From assembly GCA_963931925.1 (NCBI GenBank), contig OZ007567.1, positions 78,976,686 to 79,040,685 of the forward strand: a DNA stretch of 64,000 nucleotides, given 5' to 3'. Positions within the stretch are counted from its first letter, which is position 1. Each line of letters starts with the position of its first letter. A program made the translations under genes and the position numbers. Source of the stretch: Onchidella celtica. Taxonomy: Eukaryota; Mollusca; Gastropoda; Systellommatophora; Onchidiidae. The notes below the pieces were generated by a model. The model ran no database searches and was not told the DNA's origin. It was given only the letters and a program-made list of their open reading frames with translations. Shown here in pieces: positions 11,584-22,730 of the stretch.

Positions 11584-12081
11584 CTCGTGCTATGGCTAGA
11601 AAAGAAGAGCAGTCAGATGACAGTAAAGAGATTTGTGGAGAAGATAGGTCGACGGAATCCAGTGTAGATGATTCTTGTGATCTTTCTAATACTTTTCTAG
11701 GTTCCATATTACATGAAGATGATGTCAGTCCCTCCGATGTTACGCGGGAAGATAAAAATTTATCATATGATAGAGATCAGTTAATTAAAGAACAAGGCTT
11801 AGATCCTAGCTTAGTCATTGCTGGATCGAGTTCTAAGTGAAGAAGAACTTAATAAAGTACCAAAAGGGTACTTCATAAAAGATGGAGTGCTAATGAGAAA
11901 ATGGAGACCCATCGATGTCCGCCCAACGGAAGAGTGGGCGGTTGTCTATCAAGTTGTGGTTCCAAAACCATATAGGCACGAGATACTTGCCGTGGCCCAT
12001 AATTTACCTCTGGGTGGCCATTTGGGTATAAGGAAAACCAATGATAAGATAACGAGACATTTTTTTTTGGCCAGGAATTAA
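11562..12081 (+). pseudogene. Element A protease-integrase linker and integrase zinc domain
   Basis: Two overlapping frames (11562-11840 and 11818-12081) carry the acidic linker that normally follows protease (it begins with the AVTRAxARK signature) and then the start of integrase. The paired histidines of the H2C2 zinc-binding domain are seen in HNLPLGGHLG (about 11998-12028). The matching cysteines (TCHTCQ, about 12106-12123) lie beyond a T run at 12061-12068, where the frame breaks. This shows that integrase follows protease directly, before any reverse transcriptase sequence. Confidence 0.82.
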
Positions 12082-12169
12082 CAAGGATGTGGCTTATTTT
12101 TGTAATACATGTCACACATGTCAGATAGTGGGAAAACCAAATGCTGGAAAAAGAATGGCTCCTTTACAG

Positions 12170-13024
12170 CCAATTCCAATTTGTGGGGAGCCCTTTTCTA
12201 AACTTATTGTTGATTGTGTTGGTCCTTTGCCAAAGACCAGCTCAGGAAATCAATATATTTATTAACCATAATGTGTACAGCCACTCGATTTCCTGAGGCT
12301 ATTCCTCTTAGAAATATTAAGACACAGAGTATTGTGAAAGCTCTAGTAAACTTTTTCACTCTATTTGGATTGCCCAAAGAGATACAGTCTGATCAGGGCA
12401 GTAACTTTATGTCGAGACTGTTTAAGCAGGTTATTAGTGAACTAGGGACCAGACAAATTAAGTCGTCTGCGTACCACCCAGAATCCCAAGGAGCTTTAGA
12501 GAGGTTCCGCGCTACCTTAAAGAACATGATGAGAGCGTATTGCTATCATAGCAAGAAAATTGGGATGAAGGGATACATTTGCTGTTTGCAGCGAGAGAGT
12601 CAGTCCAAGAATCACTAGGATTTAGTCCTTTTGAGTTAGTACATGTATTTGGACATAATGTTCGTGGGCCGTTGGCACTGTTGGAAGAAAAATGGGTCGG
12701 TGATGATCCTAAAATGAATTAGATTATGTGCTGAAGTTTAGAGATAGGCTGCATAAGGCTTGTGAATTAGCAAAAGAGAATTTGGGATGTGCCCAAGAAA
12801 AAATGAAATTTTGGTATGACAGGAAGGCCAGGACAAGAAGTTTTAAACCTGGAGATAAGGTCCTTGTTTTATTTCCCCTGGAGTCAAATCCTCTCCAGGC
12901 TAGATTTTATGGACCCTGTGAAATTGAGACAAAAGTTAATGATCTCAATTATATTATAAATACTCCAGATAGGAGAAAGAGTACACAGTTGTGTCATGTT
13001 AATATGTTAAAAAATGTATCATGA
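12170..13024 (+). pseudogene. Element A integrase core and C-terminal module
   Basis: This is the DDE integrase core. The first Asp codon is at 12212-12214 (VDCVGP context), the second at 12391-12393 (SDQGSNF), and the Glu at 12499-12501 (QGALERF), giving DD35E spacing between the last two. A frame change lies between the first and second Asp (near 12258), and another lies after 12540. The segment at 12728-13024 carries the C-terminal module (FKPGDKVLVLFPL, YGPCEI, HVNMLK). The enzyme would insert the cDNA into the host genome. It is inactive as written. Confidence 0.87.
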
Positions 13025-13159
13025 AAAGCCAGTTCAGGTTGCTGCTGTAGTGAATGAAGTGGATCAGACGTGATGTGATATCACCTAAATTGTCAAATTC
13101 TGAGATTTTACAGAATATTGATTGTAAATTAAATCATTTGAAATATGTCAAAGAGAACA

Positions 13160-13980
13160 GTTGAAAGATTTGATTGTTAGATATATAAAGATTTATTTGC
13201 TGATGTACCAAGAAGAGTTACTCTTATTTCCCACGATGCAGATGTTGGGGATGCCAAACCCATTAAGCAGCATCCTTATAGGGTAAATCCTCAGAGGCGA
13301 GAATTGGTTAAGAAAGAAATTGATTATATGTTAGAAAATAATATTGTTCAACCATCTCACTCTGACTGGAGTTCCCCATGTATACTTGTACCAAAGCACG
13401 ATGGCGCTGTTACGTTAGATTTTGCACAGACTATAGGAAAGTGAATGCAATTAGTAAATCTGATGCCTATCCTATTCCAAGACTTGACGACTGCATAGAT
13501 AAAGTTGGCAGGGCCAAGTATGTGACAAAGATTGATTTGTTGAAGGGTTATTGGTGTGTGCCTTTGACTGAGAGAGCGAGAGAGATTTCTGCCTTTGTAA
13601 CCCCCTCAGGATTGTATGAATATGTTTTGCCATTTGGGATGAAAAATGCTCCAGCTACTTTCCAAAGAATGATGCACAGGGTTATTCAGGGACTGAGTGA
13701 CACGGATGCTTATATTGACGATGTGGTAACGGGAAATGAGACGTGGGGGGGAACATCTCGCCGCGATAGAGAAATTATTTAAAAGACTTTCAGATGTAAA
13801 TTTAACTATAAACTTGTCAAAGAGTGAATTTGGACATGGTACTCTGACCTATTTAGGATATGTTGTTGGGCAGGGTAAAGTAGCCCCTCTCCAGGCTATT
13901 CTGCAGTTCCCTCCGCCTGTCAATATTAAAAGGAGTCTTAGAAGAATTTTTGGGAATGGCTGGATATTATAGGAAATTTT
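13160..13980 (+). pseudogene. Element A reverse transcriptase
   Basis: The N-terminal fingers are readable at about 13240-13400 (QHPYRVNPQRRE, MLENNIVQPSHSDWSSP). The palm follows, with FCTDYRKVNAI, KIDLLKGYW and the catalytic YIDDV at about 13711-13725. The frame shifts near 13735 (a G run at 13744-13749) and continues as SKSEFGHGTLTYLGYVVG. It lies downstream of integrase. The enzyme would copy element RNA into DNA. Frameshifts at several places make this a relic. Confidence 0.9.
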
Positions 13981-14510
13981 GTAAGAATTTTGCAGAGGTT
14001 ACCACGCCCTTAACTGATCTGTTGAAAAAAGACAAGTTTTCTTGGGATGAAGCATGTAAAAGATCATTTAGTAAATTGAAGGCTTTATTGTGACACTCTC
14101 CCATCCTAAAATCCCCTGATTTTAGTCAGCCGTTTGCATTAGCAGTAGATGCTAGTGATGAAGCCATTGGAGCGGTTCTATTACAGAGTGATGATGATAA
14201 TGTAGAGCATCCTGTTGCTTATTTCTCAAAGCAATTAAATAGACATCAAGTGACTTATTCAACTATAGAAAAGGAAGCCTTGGCCTTAATTTTTTTGGCG
14301 TACAACATTTCGATGTATACGTGTGTACAGCTGTAGACCACGTAAATGTCTATACTGATCATAACCCGTTGGTGTTTTTGCATAGGATGAAAGGTCGAAA
14401 TCGACGCTTATTAAATTGGAGTTTAATGCTGCAGGAATACGATTTACATATTGTTCATGTAAAAGGAAAAGATAATGTAATTGCTGATTGCCTTTCCAGA
14501 TGTCATTGAT
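13980..14510 (+). pseudogene. Element A RNase H domain, end of pol
   Basis: The connection and RNase H region follows the reverse transcriptase. Recognisable pieces are the AVDASDEAIGAVLLQ segment (about 14142-14190), the TIEKEALAL segment (about 14260-14290) and YTDHNPLVFLHR through the terminal IADCLSRCH at 14509. Frameshifts fall near 14090 and 14300. No envelope gene or chromodomain follows, and the polypurine tract comes 100 bases later. Confidence 0.88.
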
Positions 14511-14600
14511 GTTATGTATTTGAATTCTGTTTAACCTCCTTATTTGAATGAAATTCTGATGTATTGAATTTCTTGTTCTAGGGATCAAAATTTTGTTTTG

Positions 14601-14611
14601 AGGGCAGGAGG
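14601..14611 (+). promoter_or_regulatory. Polypurine tract of element A
   Basis: AGGGCAGGAGG lies immediately before TGTCACGAG, the start of the 3' LTR. This is the expected position for the primer of plus-strand synthesis. Confidence 0.75.
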
Positions 14612-15669
14612 TGTCACGAGTAAGGTTGGTGGCCTTGTACGCCACGAGTGGAGAGGGGGTAAACTGAATAGGGGAGAAGGGGATTTTAAAGTTGTTGACG
14701 AGCATGAAAGGTTATTGTCACGAGTAAGGTTGATGGCCTTGTGCGCCATGAGTCTAGGGGGTGAGCTTAGCAGGGGAAAACACGATTTTTAACGTTGTTG
14801 ACGAGCGTGAAAAGATACACACGACTCGCTTTAAACTAGTCCCGTGTGCAAGACTGTCTGGAGTATAAACAGAGGAGAAACTCGCCACACATGGTTCCCA
14901 TTTGTTCCCAGAGGTTTTGCAGAAGTTAACGGTCCGGGCGATCATGTGGAGATCGTGCCGTGGGGACCAGAGTTGTTAGGTGTGAGGGATCCATTGTGTT
15001 CCCACAGAAGTTCGCTGATAATCGATGGCGGGTGTGAACCGTCTGTTTTCTTATTCGTCTGAGGCTTGGCAATCTTGAAGAGGGGATGGGAACCCTTCAA
15101 GAACCAACGATCCACGATGGCGGGTGTGAACCGTCTGTTTTCTTATTCGTCTGAAGCTTGGGAGTCTTGAAGAGGGGATGGGAACCCTTAAAGAACCAAC
15201 GATCCACGATGGCGGGTGTGAACCGTCTCTTTTCTTATTCGTTTGAAGCCATGGGCGGGTGTGGACCGTCTGTTCCCCATTATCGTTTGAAGTTGGAGAT
15301 CTAGGAAGGATCGTTTGGACTCTGGAGACGTGAAAATGCATCAGCGAGGAGATCAGATGTCGACAGAGACTTTTAAATAATTAAGTTATGGTCAAAGGGG
15401 TTAGGCGTTAGTTGGCCTAAGAGGGAGTAGAGAATAGTCGTCGTCCCCGATAGGGATTTTTATATCTTTGTTTTTTTTGTGACTATGTATTTGATTATTA
15501 TGAGTTGAATGTTTTGGCATAAGTTACATGTCACGCATTTAGTAATAAATATCGTTTGATTTAAAATTTCATTCCATGTGTCCGTTGGTCGCTGGTCTGC
15601 TTGCTTAGCTTATTAGCTAGGGTTGAAAGGAAAAAAAATTAAGTAAACTTCACGCACGTGGTCGTGACA
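14612..15669 (+). mobile_element. Element A, 3' LTR
   Basis: It begins TGTCACGAGT and ends GTCGTGACA, with matching inverted ends. It contains a partial internal duplication (GTCACGAGTAAGGTTG twice, at 14614 and about 14718), three 92-bp repeat units (starts 15024, 15116, 15208) and AATAAA at 15544-15549. Small indels distinguish it from the 5' LTR. Confidence 0.92.
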
Positions 15670-17918
15670 TGTGTTCCACACATCTCATTTTTAGCATTTT
15701 TTTTTTCATGGCAAAATCTTAGTAGATCACCTGTCTTGTTTTACTTTTGTTACAGTAAATTATATTTTCCTCCCCTGCTTGCACCGATGTTTTTTCCTTC
15801 TTTCCCTTGCTACTGGGTTTCAGAGCTTTGCAGTGAGAATGCTAATAAGTAAGGACATAGAAATACCTTACGTTAAGTTCTCACAGACATTCTACAGGGA
15901 CTCGCCAAATGCTGTTAATGGTGCTTTCATTGATTTATGGAACAATCAGACATAATTATTTCAAAGATAGCTTTTTTTTTTACATTATTTAATAACAAAT
16001 TTACATGAAACAATGGAAATATGAAACAGCTGGACAACACAAACGAAACTCAAAATCAAAATGATACATAACTCTGTCACATTCATTCTGATTACTGCAT
16101 AAAGAATATTTTGCACTGATTAGTATGAATTACACATACTGAGGTTCATGAAAGACATTACTTGCACTGATTTATTGCTTTGTGTATAGGCATACCTTTC
16201 AGCTCTCTTTTATGGAATTTCTAAATGTCAGCCTCAATCAATGTAAACAGAACATTATTTAAACCAACAATGCATCTTAAATACAGCGGTAAAAAAAACA
16301 ATCCAACAAACGCCTTTTTTTCTTTTCAATCTCTTCTTTTCACCTTTTCCTGCATTCCTTTTTCTCCAAGCCAGTGGCTTGTCAATAGTTTCAAGATTTA
16401 AAACAATGTGCATTCGAGAGTCTGTATCAATCTTTACTCTTGTAGACACAAAATTGACAGTTTCATCTAATCAATCAACATTTCTCCCCTTAATAACCTG
16501 CTATCAGTAAATTTCTGTCTTCACGGCCAGGTTTCCTTCACTGCCCGTGTTCAGATAAAATTGCTAGACACTGGCAACATTCAGTAAAGAATAAAAACAT
16601 TTTTTTTACCAGCTACAATGGAACCTGCTTAAATTGAAAGTGGTAAGAAAATCCCTTTCAGCCGAAATAGTTCCTTAGTCCAGGCGTAATCCTTCTTGAT
16701 TGCTTGTAATGCATTTACACCTATTTATTCAAAGAAAATCATATGGATACCTTTCAATCGTTAAACCAATTACTCTTTATACAAAATAATTTGTTTAATA
16801 CCAGAAACAACTGATGGTCCCCAGAATTTCAGTTTAAGCAGGTTCCACTATATTTCAACCATGAGCTACATTTTCAAACCAAACTTTTTTTCACAAGATT
16901 TGTTCAAAACAATCTGCATGTCATGAACAAAATTTCTTTAGCATCAGCATTGTTTGGCAGTTCTTCTCTACTAGCAGAACAACATCATGTTAACCAAAGA
17001 GATTTCATATACATATATGTGAAATTGATTTGAAACTAGAAAACACTGACAGGAATCATTATGGAACCTCAATAACATTTACAGACACTTTCAGCAGTTT
17101 TTTTGTTTTTAATATCATCATGTCAGGCTGCAGAGTAAAGTAAAAACACACCGATACTAACATGCAATGACTGGACAAAAAACAGCAAATTAAATCATCT
17201 TTGACACCATAACAAGAGCCAACTGATTAAAAAGCAGGAATCAGACCACAGTAATTCATTACTTGAATGATAAACTGCATGTCTCTTGGTGTCTTAAAAC
17301 GGTCTACCGCCATGCAGTCAGAGGTGACAGTTAAAAAGTTGGAGTGGCATACAAAACTCACCCTATGGAACTTTCCCCAAAGAGAAATGGGATTTCAGCA
17401 TGAAATGTCACGAATGTTGATTACCCAAAGAATTATCAAAGAATTAATTGTACACACAAATGCTGAGATTCAGCAGACTTTGACGACCACCAAATGTAGA
17501 GAGAAAGAAAGACAACCTCTTGAAGATCATGTTGTGAAAATGTCCCCTATGTGCAAGGTATATTTCTTAATTTGAAAGAAAACCTGAGATCACAAACACT
17601 TTGGTGTCCTTGAAACCTTACTCTCTACCCTTACAGATACATGAAAGGTCAAAGTACCTTTGTAGCATCAACAGACAATTCTGTCTCAGTCTGTGGTTCT
17701 CAGCTCAACATCATCAAAAATAGTTGACCCAAAAATTAAACGTGTGAAATATTACTCGACTATCACGACTTCAAAGATTTCTCTACCTTTCTTGGCTGTC
17801 ATTGATTCTGCCAACTGCTCCTTGGATTGATTCAGCAGTAAGCGTTATAATTTGTGCAGCATACCATAAAATGATTCTGGTTAACACGAGATATCCTGAC
17901 ACAGTTTTGAAAATAATT
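15670..17918. other. Non-coding; probable 3' UTR and flank of the AhpD-type gene
   Basis: No coding region is supported. The stretch is AT-rich and carries one small pogo-like element at 16616-16850. The left part may include the 3' UTR of the minus-strand AhpD-type gene that ends at 17919. The open frame at 17267-17575 shows no family features. Confidence 0.45.
16616..16850. mobile_element. Short pogo-like MITE
   Basis: The left end CAATGGAACCTGCTTAAATTGAAA and the reverse complement of the right end (TAGTGGAACCTGCTTAAACTGAAA) form imperfect inverted repeats of about 24 bases. TA flanks both sides (16614-16615, 16851-16852). It has no coding capacity. The termini resemble those of the larger element at 23136-24326, so the two are probably one family. 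Confidence 0.75.
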
Positions 17919-18185
17919 TCACACCTTCGGTTTCTTGGGAATTCTCCCCATCAAATAAAATTCCTCATTTGGTGCCATGCTGGTAAGGAAAGCCATGCGG
18001 TTTGACAAAGAGAATAGTGATACCACAGATCCAATATCCCATGCATCTTCTTGGTCTAGCCCATGTTGGTACAGAGCTTGAAAGTGTTGATCTGACAAAG
18101 GCTGACACTTGGCAACTTCCATAGCGAATGTCAAAATAGCCCTTTGACGTTCATCGATATCTGCAGTCTCCCAGTTGCTAGCAAT
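17919..18185 (-). CDS. AhpD/CMD-type protein, last exon
   Basis: The exon follows a TTTACATACAAG acceptor in phase 0 and runs 88 codons to TGA (17919-17921). It reads IASNWETADIDERQRAILTF, then an AhpD-family helix pair with LSDQHFQALYQHGLDQEDAWDI and VVSLFSLSNRMAF, and ends in a short basic tail (IPKKPKV). The NRMA motif is typical of the peroxidase-related carboxymuconolactone decarboxylase (CMD/AhpD) superfamily. The family includes small disulfide-based hydroperoxide reductases. The substrate of this animal member is unknown to me. Confidence 0.85.
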   Translation of the reverse strand: MASNWETADIDERQRAILTFAMEVAKCQPLSDQHFQALYQHGLDQEDAWDIGSVVSLFSLSNRMAFLTSMAPNEEFYLMGRIPKKPKV

Positions 18186-18545
18186 CTTGTATGTAAATAA
18201 ACAAGAAAAACATTACACATCATGTAAACAGATCAAAGATCACTAATGTTTAAAGTAATGACAGACAAAATGTTTTCTTCCGCTACTTTTGGATTAAAAT
18301 TCTCCAGACGCTTCCCTAATGATTCTACAATATATGACAATCTAATGAGTGGTTCACACAGGCAGCTTTATTCACCGATTTCTATGGAGCAACAGAAATA
18401 AGATATCCCACTGTCCGCAAAAGAAAAACAAGAATTTAACGGAATGACCTGAACAATGTTAAAAGGCCATTGGAATGTATCACCAAAGCCTGCACATACA
18501 TTATAAACAGGGAGAATGGCAAAGACAGCTAAAGATTTCACATAC

Positions 18546-18676
18546 CTGATCAGCCAGAAGGGGATTTTTCGTAAAGATACGACACAGTGCACCGTGGGCA
18601 ATAATACAGTAGCGGCACCGATTGTATGCACTGACAGCGACCACTATCATTTCTTTATCTCCCTTTGTCAAATGAC
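18546..18676 (-). CDS. AhpD/CMD-type protein, catalytic exon (CxxC)
   Basis: The exon follows TATTCCAG and ends before GTATGTG, contributing 2 bases plus 43 codons. It carries the family's active-site motif CRYCIIAH, which is CxxCxxxH, after a conserved LTKGDKEMIVVAVSAYN helix. The two cysteines form the redox pair in AhpD-type enzymes, and the histidine is part of the proton relay. The splice phase fits both neighbours exactly (one base from the exon at 22731, phase 0 to the exon ending at 17919). Confidence 0.9.
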
Positions 18677-19789
18677 CTGGAATACAAATTAAACATGAGA
18701 AACAATTGTAATTGATGCCGTCAACATATAAGCAGTTTGACTATGTTCCATGCCCAATGTGCTAAATGACACTGCTTTGCCTTCACTTCCAGGCAAAAGG
18801 AAATGCAGGTAAGTCTGCAACCGATTACTTGTTATGGGATGCAGCAAACAATAAGAATAAAATGCAAGATAAAGTATAAATTATAATGGTTTGGATCAAC
18901 CGACCCAAACGCATTTATGACAGTTACATAGCTTGTGACAATACTGGATATAAAAAGTCACAATCACCAATGTCGCAAGTAGTAACTTATCTTTAATCAA
19001 CTTAATTACTCTGTGGTCATTCCAAGACAACAAAAATAAAAACATTGTGCCACATCCTTTGTCTGACCAACACCTTAACAAATACTCAGATTTTTCAGCT
19101 GCAGCGGAAAAAAGCATAGTTCACTGCCATAGCCAGTGTTTACTTCCAGGAACTGGGTGTGGTTTGGCCAGGTGAGTTGCTTGTGTTCCTCTTTTGAAAG
19201 CCTTATAACAAAATTTTATTTCTTCAATCAATCAGAGGTTAAAACTGACAAACAAAAGGCTGTGCTATCTACATGTGTAAATTTTGGTGTGTAAGCATAG
19301 AAACTCATGCGTGAAGATTCACAGTGGAGACAGGTCATTCCACTTTTTTACAGTAACGGCCATAGATGGCTGTTCCTGTATGGCCAAACAATACCCACCA
19401 TTTTAGAAAACACCAACCAAACAACAAGAGATATGCTTTATTCCTGTACAGCCGGACAAAGGATATTCAGTTATACAGAGTTGTGCAAATAAGAATGACT
19501 GCATGATACTGCAGGGTGTCTAGAAATTACCAATAAACGTCCTTGCTTGAATCTGAAGCCATGTGGGCTTTATGATTATCAAATGACCTAATAAATTTAC
19601 AATATCACAACCATACGGTAGTTCTTATCTGTTCCAACTCCACTTCTTGCACAAGTGAAAAATTCGACATTAAATGTTTGCAGAATTACTATTATGATAA
19701 AGAGATGGAAACTGAGTTTGAGTTTGAGTTTGGGTTTTAGAGCGCGTCAGCATGGTTACACCTACTTTGCACCCTTCACAGTCTATTTG
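18677..19789. other. Intron of the AhpD-type gene, left part
   Basis: No coding exon is seen between 18677 and the hAT-like element. A short TTTGAG repeat (about 5 units, imperfect) lies at 19708-19738. Confidence 0.5.
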
Positions 19790-21154
19790 CAGGGGTGTAA
19801 ATGACATCTGAAAAAATTCTCTGAAAATGAAACGCTCTGAAAATGAAACGCCAGGAGCCGCATAGGCCCCGGTGGGGTACAAGGGGGGGGGGGGGCAACG
19901 CCCCCCAGCCGAAATTGATTTTCACACATTTACAGCTTAAAAATTGGCCTCTCCTGAGCAGAATTTGGTTAAATTAATAGGGATAAAGACACTTTAAAAA
20001 GGAAAAAATAAACTAGAAAAGACTACACTGGACAATAAGTGGTACAAGAATAACTTTCAGAAGAAAAAAAAAGACAATATGGTAATGGCCATAAGGTACA
20101 TACCTTACTTTGCTTGGTGAATGTGATGTTTCATTCTTCTACAAGTTTTGGTTGATTGTATTTCTTATTTCATTGTCAAGAGTCACATAAAAAATTCACT
20201 TCTAACTTTAGTGTGATGAGTGACCCTTTCCTTGAGAGGGACTGGCTTGGGCACTGAAGCTACCTCTGAATCTGCTCTAGATCTATTGTGTTCTTGCTCA
20301 ATGTTGGGAGCAGCACCACAGGGCAAAGAGGGATGTACAGCTGAACTAGAACTAAATCTAGGCAGAAATTGACTACAGATATCTGCAGTACCAGAAATCT
20401 TATTGCACACTGCCTGCATTGCAGCAGGAAGACTCTGGTTAGATCGAAAAATACGACGGTTTCGGTCGTGAGCTTTAGACCAGTTGGCATGGTCCTTTAA
20501 ACAACGCACACCACCATTGCCGTACTTAATCTCACATTTGCAATAACAGCACCAAGCAAACCCATCTTTGTCTATCTTATGGAAATAATCTGAAAAATAA
20601 TCGCTGTTGTCATCTTTCAAGAACAACCAATCCCATCTAAACTTGTTCCTACACTCTAGATCAATCGCATCGACTGCTGTATCTTGTTCAACAAACCTGG
20701 GAAATTGTGAACACGACGCCATGGTTTAAAACTTAAAAACAATAAGAGTTAACTCCCTTGCCTTGCATCTATTTCCCCACTTGGCTAGGCCTAGGCTATT
20801 TTCATGGGTCAGAGAATTTTCCTCTGAAACCTCGGAGATTCTCGGACTAACGATAGTGAAGGAAACGCGTCCGTCAGAGAATCTTTCTCTGAAAATTCGT
20901 CGCACAATTAGCAAACCAATGTCGTGACAATAGTATTAATGTAGTTGTGAAATTAACCGTTTTTATTCGTAGTTTTTAGGTTCCGATTTGTTACTGTTGA
21001 AAAACTATATTATCAGTGAATAAAGAAAACAAAAACAACCTAAAATAACTAAGAATAAGGATAGATTTAGCTCTAGATTTAGGAATTTACCCTCAAAATC
21101 CAACGAAATGAAAAAATCTGAAATCAGAGAAAATCTGAAAGATTTACATCCCTG
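19790..21154 (-). mobile_element. hAT-like DNA transposon, internally deleted
   Basis: The left end CAGGGGTGTAAATGACATCTGAAAA and the reverse complement of the right end (CAGGGATGTAAATCTTTCAGA) are imperfect inverted repeats. A 6-base direct repeat, TATTTG (19784-19789 and 21155-21160), flanks it. CAGGG ends and a BED-like zinc-finger reading frame inside point to the hAT superfamily, although hAT duplications are normally 8 bases. A GC-rich hairpin block (GGGGGGGCAACGCCCCCC, about 19890-19908) lies near the left end. Only the N-terminal part of a transposase remains, so it is non-autonomous. It sits in an intron of the AhpD-type gene. Confidence 0.78.
20183..20722 (-). CDS. BED-like zinc-finger N-terminus of a transposase
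   Basis: This is a 179-codon frame from ATG 20722 (upstream context ACC) to a stop at 20183. After an acidic start (RNKFRWDWLFLKDDNSDYF) it has a zinc-finger-like segment with WCCYCKCEI followed by CLKDHANWSKAH. That is a C-x2-C ... H-x5-H type arrangement as found at the N-terminus of hAT transposases and their domesticated relatives. The rest is low in family features, and no RNase H-like DDE core follows. It lies wholly within the inverted repeats at 19790-21154, so it is most likely a leftover transposase fragment, not a host gene. Whether it is still translated is unknown. Confidence 0.65.
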   Translation of the reverse strand: MASCSQFPRFVEQDTAVDAIDLECRNKFRWDWLFLKDDNSDYFSDYFHKIDKDGFAWCCYCKCEIKYGNGGVRCLKDHANWSKAHDRNRRIFRSNQSLPAAMQAVCNKISGTADICSQFLPRFSSSSAVHPSLPCGAAPNIEQEHNRSRADSEVASVPKPVPLKERVTHHTKVRSEFFM

Positions 21155-21579
21155 TATTTGGGTACACGTTCTTTATTTATGTGTCGTATTCAGAGCCTTT
21201 AAGTTAAAGTTTAACAATAGAATTAAATACACTCATATAAGTTTATCACTTTGGTAAAATTCTCAAAAGTTGTTTTGAATAGATCTGGAAAAAGGTTTGT
21301 AAATGGGCTTATGTTTTTAAATCAACTTGTAGATCTTAGCCTCTCTCAGAAAGGACAGAATGTGTTGCAGGTCCACGTCAGAAAATGATTCTTCCATGGA
21401 TCCGCAGGCATAAAATGGGAACTGTGAAACAGCTTGATAAGTGCCACAACACAATTCAAACAAGTGTCAAAGTATGCTTTTGTTATACCTTTCTGACACA
21501 GTAAATGATCTGTTTGTCAGAAAATGAAGATAGAACAAATGAGAACTAAGGTCATGATATAGCTATAGATTAAGTTATC

Positions 21580-22690
21580 TTAACCCTCGTCCCACGTTGA
21601 GTGAACTCGTCCACATAACGCCCCGTGCAGGGATAGCCAGCGGCCAGTCAACCAATCATTCGCGTGTTACCGATAACCTCGGCAGTTGGGTCAATCGGGA
21701 CCTTTTGAACAGGTGTATCGTGTTTACTTAAGGACACAATAACAATAATAGTGGTGGATAAGTCATAAGTGACCCCTATGATATTTGGATAAAAAGACCT
21801 TGTGATGAGACGCAGTAAGTTCTATTGTTAAATGGAAGGCCCAAAATCAAGAATTTTCTGCATTCACATGCCGCTTAACACATGTTTTATCATTTTCCCA
21901 AGACCTCTGCTCTTTTTCTGTCCCTAAGTGAGGCCATTCAGGTGAACAAATTATTTTTTAAGCCACGCGCTTAATTTACTAACATGTATCGTGGCACTGC
22001 CTTCTCCCTCCTCCACTATGTAAAGCTTCCACGTACTATGATGTTAGTTTTAGCAAGAGATTTGATTTCCAGTACATAGCCTAGATGTACTGAAAAGCGG
22101 TTTAATCAAAGCAACACAATATCTCTCTAATCACAACATCAAATAAAGACAACGACCAACAACAAAGTCGGTCATTTTCTGCCAGTTTTCCTTGATGAAA
22201 AACCTACAGACAGACGCCCTTATGCAGCATGTCCTAGTATTACATCGGAATTCGTAATTGCAGACATAGAACAGTTTCTCAAATACACACATGGCCCCTT
22301 TCTTCTCATTTCACATGTAGACGACAACGAGGCATCAAAGTAAAAGTTTCCCCAAGATTTTCCCCAGTTCGAACTTCAGACCACCAGTACTATTACATGA
22401 GTATGACGAATAGTTACGAATAGCTGCATTGTAATAAATGTAATCGGACGATACCATTTTGTTAGATACAGTAGGGGTGACAGGATAGATAAACACGCAA
22501 AAATAGTGAGGAAAAGAAAATGTGAAAAAAAACGGTAATCGCGGCAACCAAATAAACAAAAGACGAGGAGCAGCGCTGGCCATACAATATATTGGCCAGT
22601 TTGCAGTACGTAGTCCACAATATTGGTCTCGCGTGTCTCGCATGTTGCGCGGGGAGACCAATATAGTGGCCTCCTGCAGGACGAGGGTTA
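21580..22690. mobile_element. piggyBac-like non-autonomous element (TTAA ends)
   Basis: The left side reads TTAA then CCCTCGTCC, and the right side reads GGACGAGGG then TTAT. CCC-starting inverted repeats next to TTAA are the hallmark of piggyBac-type elements; the right-hand target copy has one change. No transposase is present. Near the right end (22619-22665) TATTGGTCTC and GGAGACCAATA form an imperfect hairpin. It is nested in an intron of the AhpD-type gene and stops just before its exon at 22731-22833. Confidence 0.68.
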
Positions 22691-22730
22691 TGGTTTGACA
22701 ATCAAATTCACCCATTGTGAAAATACTCAC

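Larger units (their letters stand above)
8848..15669 (+). mobile_element. Element A: complete, decayed LTR retrotransposon with INT-RT order
   Basis: Two LTRs of about 1.06 kb flank gag, zinc knuckle, protease, integrase, reverse transcriptase and RNase H, read in that order on the plus strand. Integrase precedes reverse transcriptase, unlike ordinary Ty3/gypsy elements and as in the Gmr1 group. A 4-base direct repeat, TGTG (8844-8847 and 15670-15673), flanks the element and is a plausible target duplication. The coding part is spread over at least eight frame segments with several frameshifts and stops, and the two LTRs differ by substitutions and indels, so this is an older, inactive copy. 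The element lies between the SLC5 gene and the AhpD-type gene. Confidence 0.92.
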
